Of a stretch of DNA of 64,000 nt, positions 1 through 9,530 are shown in pieces. The notes under the pieces are model-generated. The model did no database searches. It saw only the letters and a program-made list of their open reading frames with translations, and was not told where the DNA came from. This DNA is from Chimonanthus salicifolius (lineage: Eukaryota > Streptophyta > Magnoliopsida > Laurales > Calycanthaceae): the NCBI GenBank assembly GCA_013350335.1, contig CM023537.1, positions 47,552,111 through 47,616,110 on the forward strand, in the 5' to 3' direction. The stretch's first letter is position 1. Each line of letters opens with the position of its first letter. Made by a program: the position numbers and the translations under genes.

Positions 1-655
1 ATAATAAGACCAACACCCACAACACAAGATGTATAGTGGCTCAGTTTAAGCAAACCTACATCTACTGCTAGACTCAACCAACCTTGGGTAATCCCAAATA
101 CACTATGTGGGGATTTATGCCCTCACGAATTGAATATGATCCACCAATCCAATTGATTGGAATTTCACCCAATCGCCTAAGCTTTTGAAAGGTTCAACCA
201 ACCCCGGTCTACGTCCTTATCCATCTATTTTTTAGAGTGGTTTGATCACCTTGATCTACTCCACTGTACAATGATGATTTGAAAATAAAATTTAAATACT
301 AAGAAGCACTTGCCTTTTGATAGCTCAAACTTTTAGATGTGTACTTCTTGAAAATGTCCTTCCCAATGTGATGTCGTTCGATGAAGAAGATGCTCTGAGT
401 GTATAACTATCACAATCCTTGGAATGAGGCTCTAGGATTTCAGATATGCCTATTGTAATCCTAGATGGTTTTCTCTCTCTCTTACTCTCAACCAAGATGA
501 TTGGATTCTAAAATGATTCACCTAGTGAAGTGCTTAAAGAGGAGTGGGATCTCTGGAAATGTCTTGGTTTTTCCTCACAAGATGTCCAACCAAAACACAA
601 CAAGGTTTGGAATTTAAATAGGCAAAATATTTACCTTTTAAGGAAGAACACGAAC
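1..655 (-). mobile_element. Truncated copia (SIRE-like) LTR fragment
   Basis: This stretch resembles, on the minus strand, the R-U5 part of the LTR family seen complete at 22884-24743. It shares the same order of short blocks (a two-residue variant of the words seen near 23210-23280, then patches resembling 23300-23470). It begins before the window and stops where gypsy RNase H coding sequence starts, near 688. No target duplication or LTR start is visible, so it is a truncated copy. The right edge is accurate to about 30 bases. Confidence 0.5.
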
Positions 656-687
656 ATCACTTGAATTTTGTGCTACAAACATTTGAA

Positions 688-1787
688 TGGAATGACACCT
701 GTAAAAAGACATTTCTAGAGTTGAAAAAGAAATTAAGTACCTCTCCAGTATTAGTAGTGCCTGAGCGGGAACATGGTTATACAGTATATTGTGACACTTA
801 CCAAGACAACCTTGAATGTGTCCTAATGTAAGATGGTAGAGTTGTCACATGGTTCCAGACAAATCAAATTAAATGAGTAGAATTATTCCACTCATGATTT
901 AGAGCTGGCAAATGTGGTGTTGGCATTAAAATATGTCAACATTATCTCTATGGAGAACTTTTTGAGGTATTTTCTAATCACCATAGCCTCAAATATTTAT
1001 TTACACAAAAAGTTGAATATTAAACAATGACGTTGGAAGGAATATGTGACAGACAATGACTTTGAACTCTTCTACCATCCAAGAAAAGTGAACATTTTGA
1101 CGGACACTTTGAGTAGAAAGTCTCGATGTACGGTTGCATGTATGGCTACAAAATAGTGGAAGATGTTCGAATCACTAGGCAAATATGACATTCAGTTGAA
1201 TGGAAATGAAAAATATGCAGAGCTTCAGTGTATAATGATACAAATTGGTCTGATCAAAATAGTATTGGAGGTACAGTTACGAGACTCAAAGACAGACTAA
1301 TTGCAAGCGCAAATAGTCAACAATATGGCTTGGATGGTTCGACTATGAGGCCAGACAGAGGTTTGACTTTTAAAGGAAGATTTTATGTGCCCAAATCAGA
1401 GCAGTGTAAGGAAGAGGTGTTCCGACACTTTCATCACTCTTGTTTTGCAGTACACCCCAACGGTACAAAGATTCATCATGACTTGCGCGGACAATGTTGG
1501 TGGAGGGGGATGAAACATGAGCTAGCACAGTATGTATCCAAGTGTCTTATGTGTCAGCAAGTTAAGGTTGCACATGAAAGACCTAAAGACACTTTATAAC
1601 CTCTTCCTATGGCAAAGTGGAAATGAGAACATCTCACCATAGCTTTTGTAATTGGCTTACCTAAATCTTCCAAGCGTCGTGACTCAGAATGGGTGATAAT
1701 GGACTATTTGACCAAGTCCGCCCATTTTCAAGCAATGAAAGTGACAGAATCCTTGGACTACCAAAAAAAACTTTATGTTAAGGAGAC
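688..1787 (+). pseudogene. Ty3/gypsy pol, RNase H and integrase N-terminus
   Basis: This is decayed pol of a plant chromovirus. Conceptual translation gives the reverse transcriptase tail and RNase H (start FEWND, then LxVPE and VYCD, then HDLELA), then the tether ending near DTLSRKS. It continues into the integrase zinc finger at 1400-1570 (H-x-H-H, then CLMCQQVK) and the first part of the integrase core, up to LYVKE just before 1787. Several stops and frame changes break it, so no protein can be made. The frame ends at a later insertion (1788-5869) and resumes at 5870. The RT itself and gag lie outside the window or are lost. The family assignment is firm; the lineage (Tekay/Del-like) rests on the chromodomain piece at 9046-9530. 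Confidence 0.8.
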
Positions 1788-2982
1788 TGTGGAGATATGG
1801 AAAATGACATTTTTACCCTTGTTATTTGGATTAGTTAGCCTTTGATTTTCTTTATATTAGATGCATTTAATGTTGTTTTTAGTTTTGTAGAGAAAAATTG
1901 GAGAAAACAGGAAATCAGTTTAAAACCCAGAATAATTGCAAGTATTGAGCTTAAATTGGAAGATTTGGAATTCGAGTAATTTTTTCACCATTTTAGGAAT
2001 ATAATTGTAAATTGGTTAGTCTAGATTCAGATATGAGAGTCCAGATGAGTACAATAATTTTTAGATAAGTGGTGAATTAATTATTAGATTCCAAAAAATT
2101 GAAGATTGAAGATTGAGAAGTCTGAAGATTAAAGAGAGAAGTCCATGAGCCAAAATACTAATTCAGTTGGGTGAGGCTTGAGTCCACAATACACAAGCCA
2201 GAGCCCAAATCCATGAGAAGTTCAAAGTCCATGAGTCAAGCTAGATTTTTACTTAAATCCCAATTGCTTAAAACCCAGTCCAAATTCCATCTCCATATAG
2301 CCACACCTCTCCATTCGATTATACCATTAGGAAACCCTAACTTTTCCACTCCATTCGATCCTAAGCAATCACAATCCCTATAACTTAGCACCCATACACG
2401 ATTTCCACTTCATCCTATCTCATCCAATCTTTCATAACTTGTTACATACTCCAAATCCCTAAATCCTATCCATTCCATACTATCCTCTCCTAAAACGTAG
2501 CACCCCATGTGCACATCCTTTCCTTGTATCACACGAAAATTCCAATTCAAATCCCTATACTCACTCCATTCATGCGCATACCACCTAACCAAGATCCATA
2601 ATTCTCCTCTTCAAGTCTTGTCACACGATTTTAGCACATCTAAAACCTAGGAAAAACACACCCATACGGTCATCATCTACCATCCATTTAAACTATCTTT
2701 TAACCCCAACCATTCAATCCATTCACACAAACCCTAAACCTACAGCCCTTCATTCGATCAACACCATATCCCTTCCTATTTTCACTCTCTCAATCGGTCA
2801 CCACCCTATATTTTCTCTTCCATTCGCAAATCCCTCCATGCCATACACGACACCACCATCACCCAAGCCGATCCTAGCTGCCCTTTCCCCAAGCTTTTCT
2901 ACTTTAGTTGATTAAATCTAAGCCATCCACTTGTCCACCCAAGTCCTAATTAATCCCAGCCATCCATTCTTACCCTGAACCT

Positions 2983-2990
2983 TATAAATA
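2983..2990 (+). promoter_or_regulatory. TATA box of the solo LTR
   Basis: TATAAATA follows about 400 bases of C-rich leader. The related minus-strand LTR has the equivalent box at 63753-63761, which supports it as the LTR promoter. Confidence 0.5.
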
Positions 2991-3759
2991 GATGTATTAG
3001 GCTAGGGTAGAATTCGACTTTGACTCTAAGGAAATCAAGCGTTGGCGTGGATCAAGAGGAAGAAAATAGAAGAAAAAATCAAGGAAATATCGTGCATAAG
3101 GGTTAATGGTTTGATATTTTGATTTTCCAATAATTCTTTATTCAATTCCAAGTTTTGTAAGTCTAATTTCAAAGTTTATTAATAACATTCAAAGTGCAAT
3201 GTATTTTAGTCTCTGGTTTTCCAATTAATTTATGCTTATGTTGTGATAGTTTTGATTTATTCTTATTTTCATAGTTAACTTCATGATTGGATTTATTTTA
3301 TTGATTACAATACTGGATGGAAAGCTTTTTAGCTTGATTGATCTCCAACTTTGGTTACTAACGCTCTTATTTAGAAGAGTGCAATGTCTTTTTTTTAGTG
3401 CGAAGAGAGGGGCCAAATATAATCATTCAAGTCTAAGGTCTAATTTTGTGAGAGATATTTTAATGAACATCATGGATTTAATTTATGGAATAATTATGAA
3501 TAATAACATGAATGTATTCATGATAAATTTACATGAGCTCCAGATTCTAGGCTTTAATACTTTTATTAAACTTTGGAAATTAATATCATCTTGAAATTCT
3601 AGAATCAATTCCAATGTATCATATGTGTTTTATTCAATTTTTCTTTATTTTATTCATTTTCTTTACTTGATTGATTTGATTTCTTTATTTTTTTATTCTT
3701 TTATTTTCCAACTGCCCTCTTAAAGTTGAACTAGTTTGAGAATAATTTAATTACCCTTT

Positions 3760-5489
3760 TGTTAGTGCCCTGGCTTGACCAAGTCCCTGTTTGTCAATTA
3801 CATGACTTGGGTAGAAGCACTTGCCAAGAATCTTGAAGACTCAAGATGATCGAGGAAGAAGATCATGCTCCACCAAGCTCAAAGCTCGTCGTCATGACAA
3901 TCATAAGAATAGGTATAAGGCCATAGATGACCCTGGGTGGAACCCACACCAAAGAGAGGACAACTAGGCTAAGTTGCATATATTGGTAATAAACATAATA
4001 TACCTAGAGAGGAAGCTGAACTATGAATTGGAAGTGAACTTGGAAACATGAATTATGTTCACTGTCAGCACAACCAGTCTATCTCACCGACTTTTTAGTG
4101 TAATCAGGAACGATCCATCTTGGTCAAAGACTAGTCGGCCAGATTGACATTGGTTCTGGAAATTAGAACTGTCATTCTAGAAATACCTCTGACCGAGAGT
4201 CTTGTGTGCACCGACCCATCGGTGATGAACTTGAACGACCCCTCGTGGTCAATGACTTGTCAGTGTAAAACTTTTAAGTTCTGGATTGTGAACTTATAAG
4301 CGCTCTCGATAAAATAGACATATCGACAAGCAAAGACCGATAGAGAGATATAGGACCGAACCCTCCGCAAAGGGCAATAGGTTGTTCTGGGTAACAGGTT
4401 TCCAAAGAGGAGACTACTGTCAAGCATGTTTTTGTATCAAAATGAGCCTCTCGTATGGACTGACCCCTCGGTGCCATAAGTGTCGACCATCGACGACAAC
4501 AACATGTCGGCCGGGAAGTAATAAAGTCATTGAGGGTGCATTTAATGGGCAACGATCGGGTGGTTGAACGACAATAAATATGAAGACCGATCCATCGGTG
4601 TAACCGACTTGTCAGTCCTGGACAGTCAATATGACCATTAAAACTACTCTATAAATATGAGTATTGTGTGATCGTTTTACCATCTTCCTTGAGCTTAAAA
4701 GAGTTATACACTCTAAGGAACGATCAATACTCTTGAGAGAAAGATCATAAACAACTAATCTTCATATTGTCTTTGCAAATGAGAAAGAGGAGGAGAGAAA
4801 GATCATAAACAACCAAACTTCGGATTGAGTTTGCAAGTGAGAGAGGTATAAACTAGGAAAGCTTTGGTTAAACCAAGTTTCCTTTTCGCCCACAAGATTT
4901 TGATTGTTACAAGACGACTGGAAGAAGGAGCGTCGACACAACTTGGGTGGGATCTTCAAGAAGCACACATCAGCGAGAAAGAGCTTTAAGTAAGTGCTTC
5001 TTGGTTTCTAATTTTCTTTTGAAAAACCTGTAACCCGAAGTGGATTAAGGAGAGGTACTCCAGAACCACTATAAAAAAACTCTAGAGCGTCATCTCTGGC
5101 ACAGTGGTGGGTGGAAGTCCCAGCCGATTGAGTGAGGTGGAATTCCTACTCTAATTGTGTGGGTGTAAGTCCCCACATAGTGAATTTGGGGATAGCTCAA
5201 GGTTGAGCGAGTTCTAACAGTGGATGTAGGTTGGCGAACCGAACCACTATATATCTTGTGTCCTTGTGTTTGTGGTGTTAGAGCCAATTCCTTGTGTTGA
5301 TTATTTGATCACATCTGCTAACACCACACTCTTGGTTGTTATTTCCACTGCACTTAATTAATCAACCAAGTTAAATTCAAAAAGGACCAACGAATTTGGT
5401 TTGACCTATTCACCACCCCCCCCCCCCCCCCTTCTCTCATCTCTAGAGTCACTCATGTTGTTCTAGCACCAGTGTAAAGGGTACTTTCA
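3760..5489 (+). mobile_element. Nested solo LTR, SIRE-like copia family
   Basis: This copy starts TGTTAGTGCCCTGGCTTGACC and ends GTACTTTCA. It aligns block by block with the reverse complement of 22884-24743: the same opening, the CACTGTCAGCA block, several ACCGA...TCGGT motifs, and a CACCCC-rich end. A TATA box (TATAAATA) is at 4650-4657, and a run of 16 C lies at 5416-5431. No internal region is present, so it is a solo LTR. Flanks CCTTT and CTTTT suggest a 5-bp target duplication with one change. It lies inside the older LTR at 1788-5869. Confidence 0.75.
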
Positions 5490-5869
5490 CTTTTAATTTT
5501 GATCTTTTAAATTGGTTTCAGGTAATCACAGATCTACGCCATTGCTTTGATTTGAACTTTAATAAAGGAATGTGTTAATTTTAGATTTGAATAATGTGCT
5601 AAGTTTTAGATTTGTTCATTGAAAGTAGATGATTACTAATTTAAAAATTATATTTTTAATAATAAAATTTGATTTTTCTAATTAGATTACTTTTCAAATC
5701 TATATTCTTATAAAATCATAATAATTCCAAAACAATATATGATTGTTATTCCATAAAAATATATTTTTAAATGTTCCTTGTGGGATCGACCTCACACTCA
5801 TAACGCTATACTATAAATGGTTCGTGTGCTTACGAGTAAAATAAATTTAAATTTTTTTATTGCACAACA

Positions 5870-6322
5870 GAGCTAATCAAATTATACAGAATACCAGTGT
5901 CTATTGCCTCAGACCGTAACTCACGATTTGTATTGCAGTTCTGGTAGAGTTTGTAGAGAAAATTGGGCACCCAGTTGTGTTTTATCATTGCCTTTCATCT
6001 TCAGACATGTCAGTCAGAAAAGACCACAAATTTTGGAATCATGTTGCGTGCCTATGTATTGGACTCTAAGGGGGGTTACGAAGACTACTTACCTTTGGTG
6101 CAATTCGTAAATCTTAACAATTATCAATCTAGTATTCAGATGGCACCGTATGAAGCCAGATATGGCGGGGAGTGCAGATCTTCATTCTGTTGGGCTGAAA
6201 TTGGTGAGAAGTTTATTAGGAGTCCAGATATGGTACGAGAGACAACTACGCAGATCAAAATGATAAGAAAACGTCTTAAGACTGCTTAGAGTCATCAGGA
6301 AAGTTACTCTGACAAGAGGCGC
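5870..6322 (+). pseudogene. Ty3/gypsy integrase, central part
   Basis: This continues the frame broken at 1787: residues ELIKLYRIPVSIASDR follow LYVKE as in intact chromovirus integrases. It then holds a degenerate core and a well-preserved stretch (LPLVQFVNLNNYQSS, MAPYEARYG, CWAEIGE) that is the end of the core and the start of the C-terminal domain. Frame changes fall near 5945-5965 and a stop at 6287-6289. The frame is cut again at 6322 by the element 6323-9045 and resumes at 9046. Confidence 0.8.
6318..6322. repeat. Target-site duplication, left copy (GGCGC)
   Basis: GGCGC occurs directly before the LTR start at 6323 and again directly after the LTR end at 9046-9050, so the 5-bp duplication is perfect. 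Confidence 0.95.
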
Positions 6323-7064
6323 TGATGTAGGCTAGGTAGGATTAAAAATACCCAACCTCAAATTACAGCGGAAGCTTGAATAATATCTTGAATAACCCTT
6401 CAATCTTCACAAAACAGTCCTTCGTTTTGCACTTGAATCTTCACAAAACAATCCTTCGTTTTGTATTTTAATCTTCACAAAACAATCCTTCGTCTTGTGC
6501 AGCAAAATAAGACAACAAACAGTCCTTCGTTTGCAAAAAGAAAACTCAAATTTTATTGATAATACTCCGTCCCCTCAAGGGGCTGATTACAATCTTATTT
6601 ATAAGAAATCCTAACCTGAAATAAGGAAAAAGAGTTCTACTTTAACAAGGAAAGAGAGTCCTATCTTAACAAGGAAAGAGAGTCCTACCTTAACAAGGAA
6701 AGAGAGTCCTACCTTAACAAGGAAAGAGAGTTCTATGTTAACAAGTAACAAGGAGCCAACCCTCCAACAAATTCTAAATCTAGAAAATAACACAAAGAAA
6801 CTTTCCTAATTTAATTAAAATCCTAGCTGATTTAGGACTCTAATTCACAACTGTCAGCACCTCTTTAGCCATTGGGCCTGCTCTGCTGGGCCTGTTCTTA
6901 GACTTGCTTTGGATCCACTACACCAAATCTTCTGACTCGGATAACCACCTGGATCGAAGATATAATTTTGATCTTTTGACTTGGGGCCCGAACTTGCTAA
7001 TTTGATAATGCACCCGCCCGGGTCAAAATTAAAATTCTGTCTACGTCTCTGGATGCCCGCATCA
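6323..7064 (-). repeat. 3' LTR of the non-autonomous element
   Basis: 742 bp, TGATG...CATCA. It holds about four imperfect copies of a 33-bp unit built on CACAAAACAGTCCTTCG (6405-6530) and five copies of a 24-bp unit built on AACAAGGAAAGAGAGTCC (6640-6745). The last 211 bases of the 463-aa frame lie inside it. Confidence 0.93.
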
Positions 7065-8245
7065 TACTCCCGCTCTCGGAGAAAACTCGACCTCGAGTTT
7101 ATAAGGTTCATCGATGAAGGGTGCGGTCTTCTCATAGTCTTTCTCATATGCTTTAATGAAATTTCCTTATGCTGAATACTCAATCGCTGTGGAGTACTCG
7201 CTTTAGAAGATGTCGCCTCGGGGCCTACCAAAAGTGACTGGATGGTAGGTGTTGAGGATTGTCTCTCATAACCTTTCCAAATAGGGTCGACATATGGCCG
7301 GATGGTGTGGTCTGAGTCCACAAGATGTCGGTCATCTCCAACTCCTAATGTACGAACTTGTACTGACCATTCTCTGTCGCCTCTATCACTAGCATCTTCT
7401 CGTTGCTGAACACTGGACTGTGGCTCAAGATGGTGTGTCTCAAGTTCCTGCTTCAAGATGGAACTTGCCTCAAACTGCCGGATACATCCTTCTGTTGCAC
7501 TTGTATCTACCGTAGCTTCATGAATTGCTAAAACGGGTGAGATATTGGGTGTAGCCAACTGGTTCATGTGTTCGTCCCACATTGGATCAACATAAGGTCT
7601 ATACTCGCCCAATGTTCTCGTGGAATGAGCATTACAAAACACAAACTCATTGATGGCCTCAGCCTCTGTGCTATTGTGGTGTATGTCGTCCACTCGAGGT
7701 TCACCAATATGAATTGGATGTTCTTGTACCGTATCCAAGAGTTGCACATTCATGAAGTCCGTCTCCACAGAATCTTCAACATCTTCCTCACTAGAGGAAT
7801 CTGAGTCAACAATTTTGACTTGTGCAGTCGTGTCTACTTCATCAGCAAATCGGACGAATTGTTTCCTTCTCTCAGGCTGTCGAACTACATGTCTTGCCCT
7901 ATGTCTGTGATAGTAGAAACTTTCATCTGAACTTTCGTCTGAACTTTCATCTGAACTTTGATTTGAATTGTCATCCGAACTTTCTTCAGAAGATGAGTAT
8001 CTGGAGTACCTTGATCTCACTAATGGCGAACTAGAAGGGTGTTGGCTTGTTTGATTCTTTAGAGCCACAATCTCTCTCTGTAGATTAACACATGACTCAA
8101 ATAACCAATCAAACTGCCTGTCGCGGTCTTTAGAGAATTCAACTCGATCATCTTCTGGAGCGTGTCTCACATGACAACTCTGACTAGAATGAAACCAGTC
8201 ACTATTCCTGGCTTGTCGGCTACGAAGGCGGTCACGCCTTGTCAT
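6854..8245 (-). CDS. Gag-position protein of unknown family, 463 aa
   Basis: One uninterrupted frame begins 46 bases after the primer-binding site, in the place where gag normally lies. The product starts MTRRDRLRSR and has an N-terminal basic part and a short coiled-coil-like patch (FESCVNLQREIVALKNQ, about residues 50-65). An acidic serine cluster (repeats of SSDE, about 85-110) and a second acidic patch near SDSSSEEDVEDS (about 145) follow. Two copies of RPYVDP(M/I)W (about 215 and 318) suggest an internal duplication. The last 70 residues, with two copies of FDPGG, are encoded by the 3' LTR. There is no zinc knuckle, protease DTG/DSG or polymerase motif. I do not recognise a family. It is either a divergent Gag or a captured host sequence; the open frame in such a decayed neighbourhood is itself notable. 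Confidence 0.7.
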   Translation of the reverse strand: MTRRDRLRSRQARNSDWFHSSQSCHVRHAPEDDRVEFSKDRDRQFDWLFESCVNLQREIVALKNQTSQHPSSSPLVRSRYSRYSSSEESSDDNSNQSSDESSDESSDESFYYHRHRARHVVRQPERRKQFVRFADEVDTTAQVKIVDSDSSSEEDVEDSVETDFMNVQLLDTVQEHPIHIGEPRVDDIHHNSTEAEAINEFVFCNAHSTRTLGEYRPYVDPMWDEHMNQLATPNISPVLAIHEATVDTSATEGCIRQFEASSILKQELETHHLEPQSSVQQREDASDRGDREWSVQVRTLGVGDDRHLVDSDHTIRPYVDPIWKGYERQSSTPTIQSLLVGPEATSSKASTPQRLSIQHKEISLKHMRKTMRRPHPSSMNLINSRSSFLREREYDAGIQRRRQNFNFDPGGCIIKLASSGPKSKDQNYIFDPGGYPSQKIWCSGSKASLRTGPAEQAQWLKRC

Positions 8246-8280
8246 AGCTAACCCCTGATCGAAGGATGAGTCTCAATTGA

Positions 8281-8303
8281 CTCTGAAGCTCTGATAGCCA
8301 TTC
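8281..8303 (-). other. Primer-binding site
   Basis: Read on the minus strand, TGGCTATCAGAGC begins four bases after the LTR end. It matches the complement of the initiator tRNA-Met 3' end (TGGTATCAGAGC) with one extra C, and it fixes the orientation of the element. Confidence 0.8.
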
Positions 8304-9045
8304 TGATGAAGGCTAGGTAGGATTAAGAATACCCAACCTCAAATTACAGCGGAAGCTTGAATAATATCTTGAATAACCCTTCAATCTTCACAAAACAGTC
8401 CTTCGTTTTGCACTTGAATCTTCACAAAACAGTCCTTCGTTTTGTACTTTAATCTTCACAAAACAATCCTTCGTCTTGTGCAGCAAAATAAGACAACAAA
8501 CAGTCCTTCGTTTGCAAAAAGAAAACTCAAATTTTATTGATAATACTCCGTCCCCTCAAGGGGCTGATTACAATCTTATTTATAAGAAATCCTAACCTGA
8601 AATAAGGAAAAAGAGTTCTACTTTAACAAGGAAAGAGAGTCCTATCTTAACAAGGAACGAGAGTCCTACCTTAACAAGGAAAGAGAGTCCTACCTTAACA
8701 AGGAAAGAGAGTTCTATGTTAACAAGTAACAAGGAGCCAACCCTCCAACAAATTCTAAATCTAGAAAATAACACAAAGAAACTTTCCTAATTTAATTAAA
8801 ATCCTAGCTGATTTAGGATTCTAATTCACAACTGTCAGCACCTCTTTAGCCATTGGGCCTGCTCTGCTGGGCCTGTTCTTAGACTTGCTTTGGATCCACT
8901 ACACCAAATCTTCTGACTCGGATACCCACCTGGATCGAAGATATAATTTTGATCTTTTGACTTGGGGCCCGAACTTGCTAATTTGATAATGCACCCGCCC
9001 GGGTCAAAATTAAAATTCTGTCTACGTCTCTGGATGCCCGCATCA
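8304..9045 (-). repeat. 5' LTR of the non-autonomous element
   Basis: 742 bp, the same length as the partner at 6323-7064 and differing at about seven positions. It is followed by the right target duplication GGCGC at 9046-9050. Confidence 0.93.
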
Positions 9046-9530
9046 GGCGCATACCTTCATAATTTGCAGTACGTGACCATGTATTCATTAGAGTTTACCC
9101 GCGTCATGGTATTCGACGGTTTGGACGCAATGAAAAATTTCCACCACGACCATTTGAAATCCTAGATAGAGTTAGTGAAGTGGCACACCGATCAACACTC
9201 CCTTCTAGTCTTCCTTGAATACACAATGTCTTCCATATATCCATGCTCAGTAAATATGAACCTGACCCATCACATCTGTTAAATTGGGAGGCAATTGACA
9301 TTAAAGAGGATGTATCCTTTGACGGAGGACAGGTAGTGATTAAAGACTCAAGATCAGATACTTCGAGGAAAAGTTATCCCCTTAGTTAGAGTTTTATGCA
9401 AACATCGTGGAGTCGAGAACACCACATGGGAGTGAGAGTTAACAATGCGGGACAAATATCTCAGACTATTCAACTCTTGAGGTACATTTTTGTTTAAATT
9501 TGGAGACAAAAATATTTTAAAGTGGATAAG
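9046..9530 (+). pseudogene. Ty3/gypsy integrase end with chromodomain
   Basis: This resumes the pol frame cut at 6322. It covers the integrase C-terminal module (degenerate RHGIRRFGRN and RPFEILDRVSEVAH near 9100-9180, HISMLSKYEPDPSH near 9235-9275) and then a chromodomain-like end at about 9355-9478 (IPLVRVLCKHRGVENTTWE, then MRDKYLRLF). Two frame changes and a stop interrupt it. The chromodomain marks a Tekay/Del-type chromovirus. The purine-containing stretch before 9531 takes the place of the polypurine tract. Confidence 0.75.

Larger units (their letters stand above)
1788..5869 (+). mobile_element. Solo LTR (gypsy-type), interrupted by another solo LTR
   Basis: The insertion runs from TGTGGAGATATGG to TTGCACAACA and interrupts the integrase frame of the flanking gypsy element. 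After removal of the nested insert 3760-5489 it is about 2.35 kb. Its last 110 bases (GGGATCGACCTCACAC, then GGTTCGTGTGCTTACGAG) match, on the opposite strand, the block at 62750-62850, so this is an LTR end shared by two copies. A promoter-like TATAAATA lies at 2983-2990. No primer-binding site or internal region follows, hence a solo LTR. The flanks GAGAC and GAGCT match at only three of five bases, so the target duplication is decayed or the left edge is a few bases off. Confidence 0.65.
6323..9045 (-). mobile_element. Complete non-autonomous LTR retrotransposon
   Basis: Two 742-bp LTRs (6323-7064 and 8304-9045), each TGATG...CATCA, flank 1.24 kb of internal DNA. About seven differences between the LTRs are visible by eye, so insertion was recent. 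The element is on the minus strand: reading leftward from 8303 there is a primer-binding site, TGGCTATCAGAGC, close to the complement of initiator methionine tRNA. A purine-rich tract just right of 7064 is the polypurine tract. No protease, reverse transcriptase, RNase H or integrase is present, so it must move by enzymes from another element. It sits in the integrase of the host gypsy copy. Confidence 0.93.
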
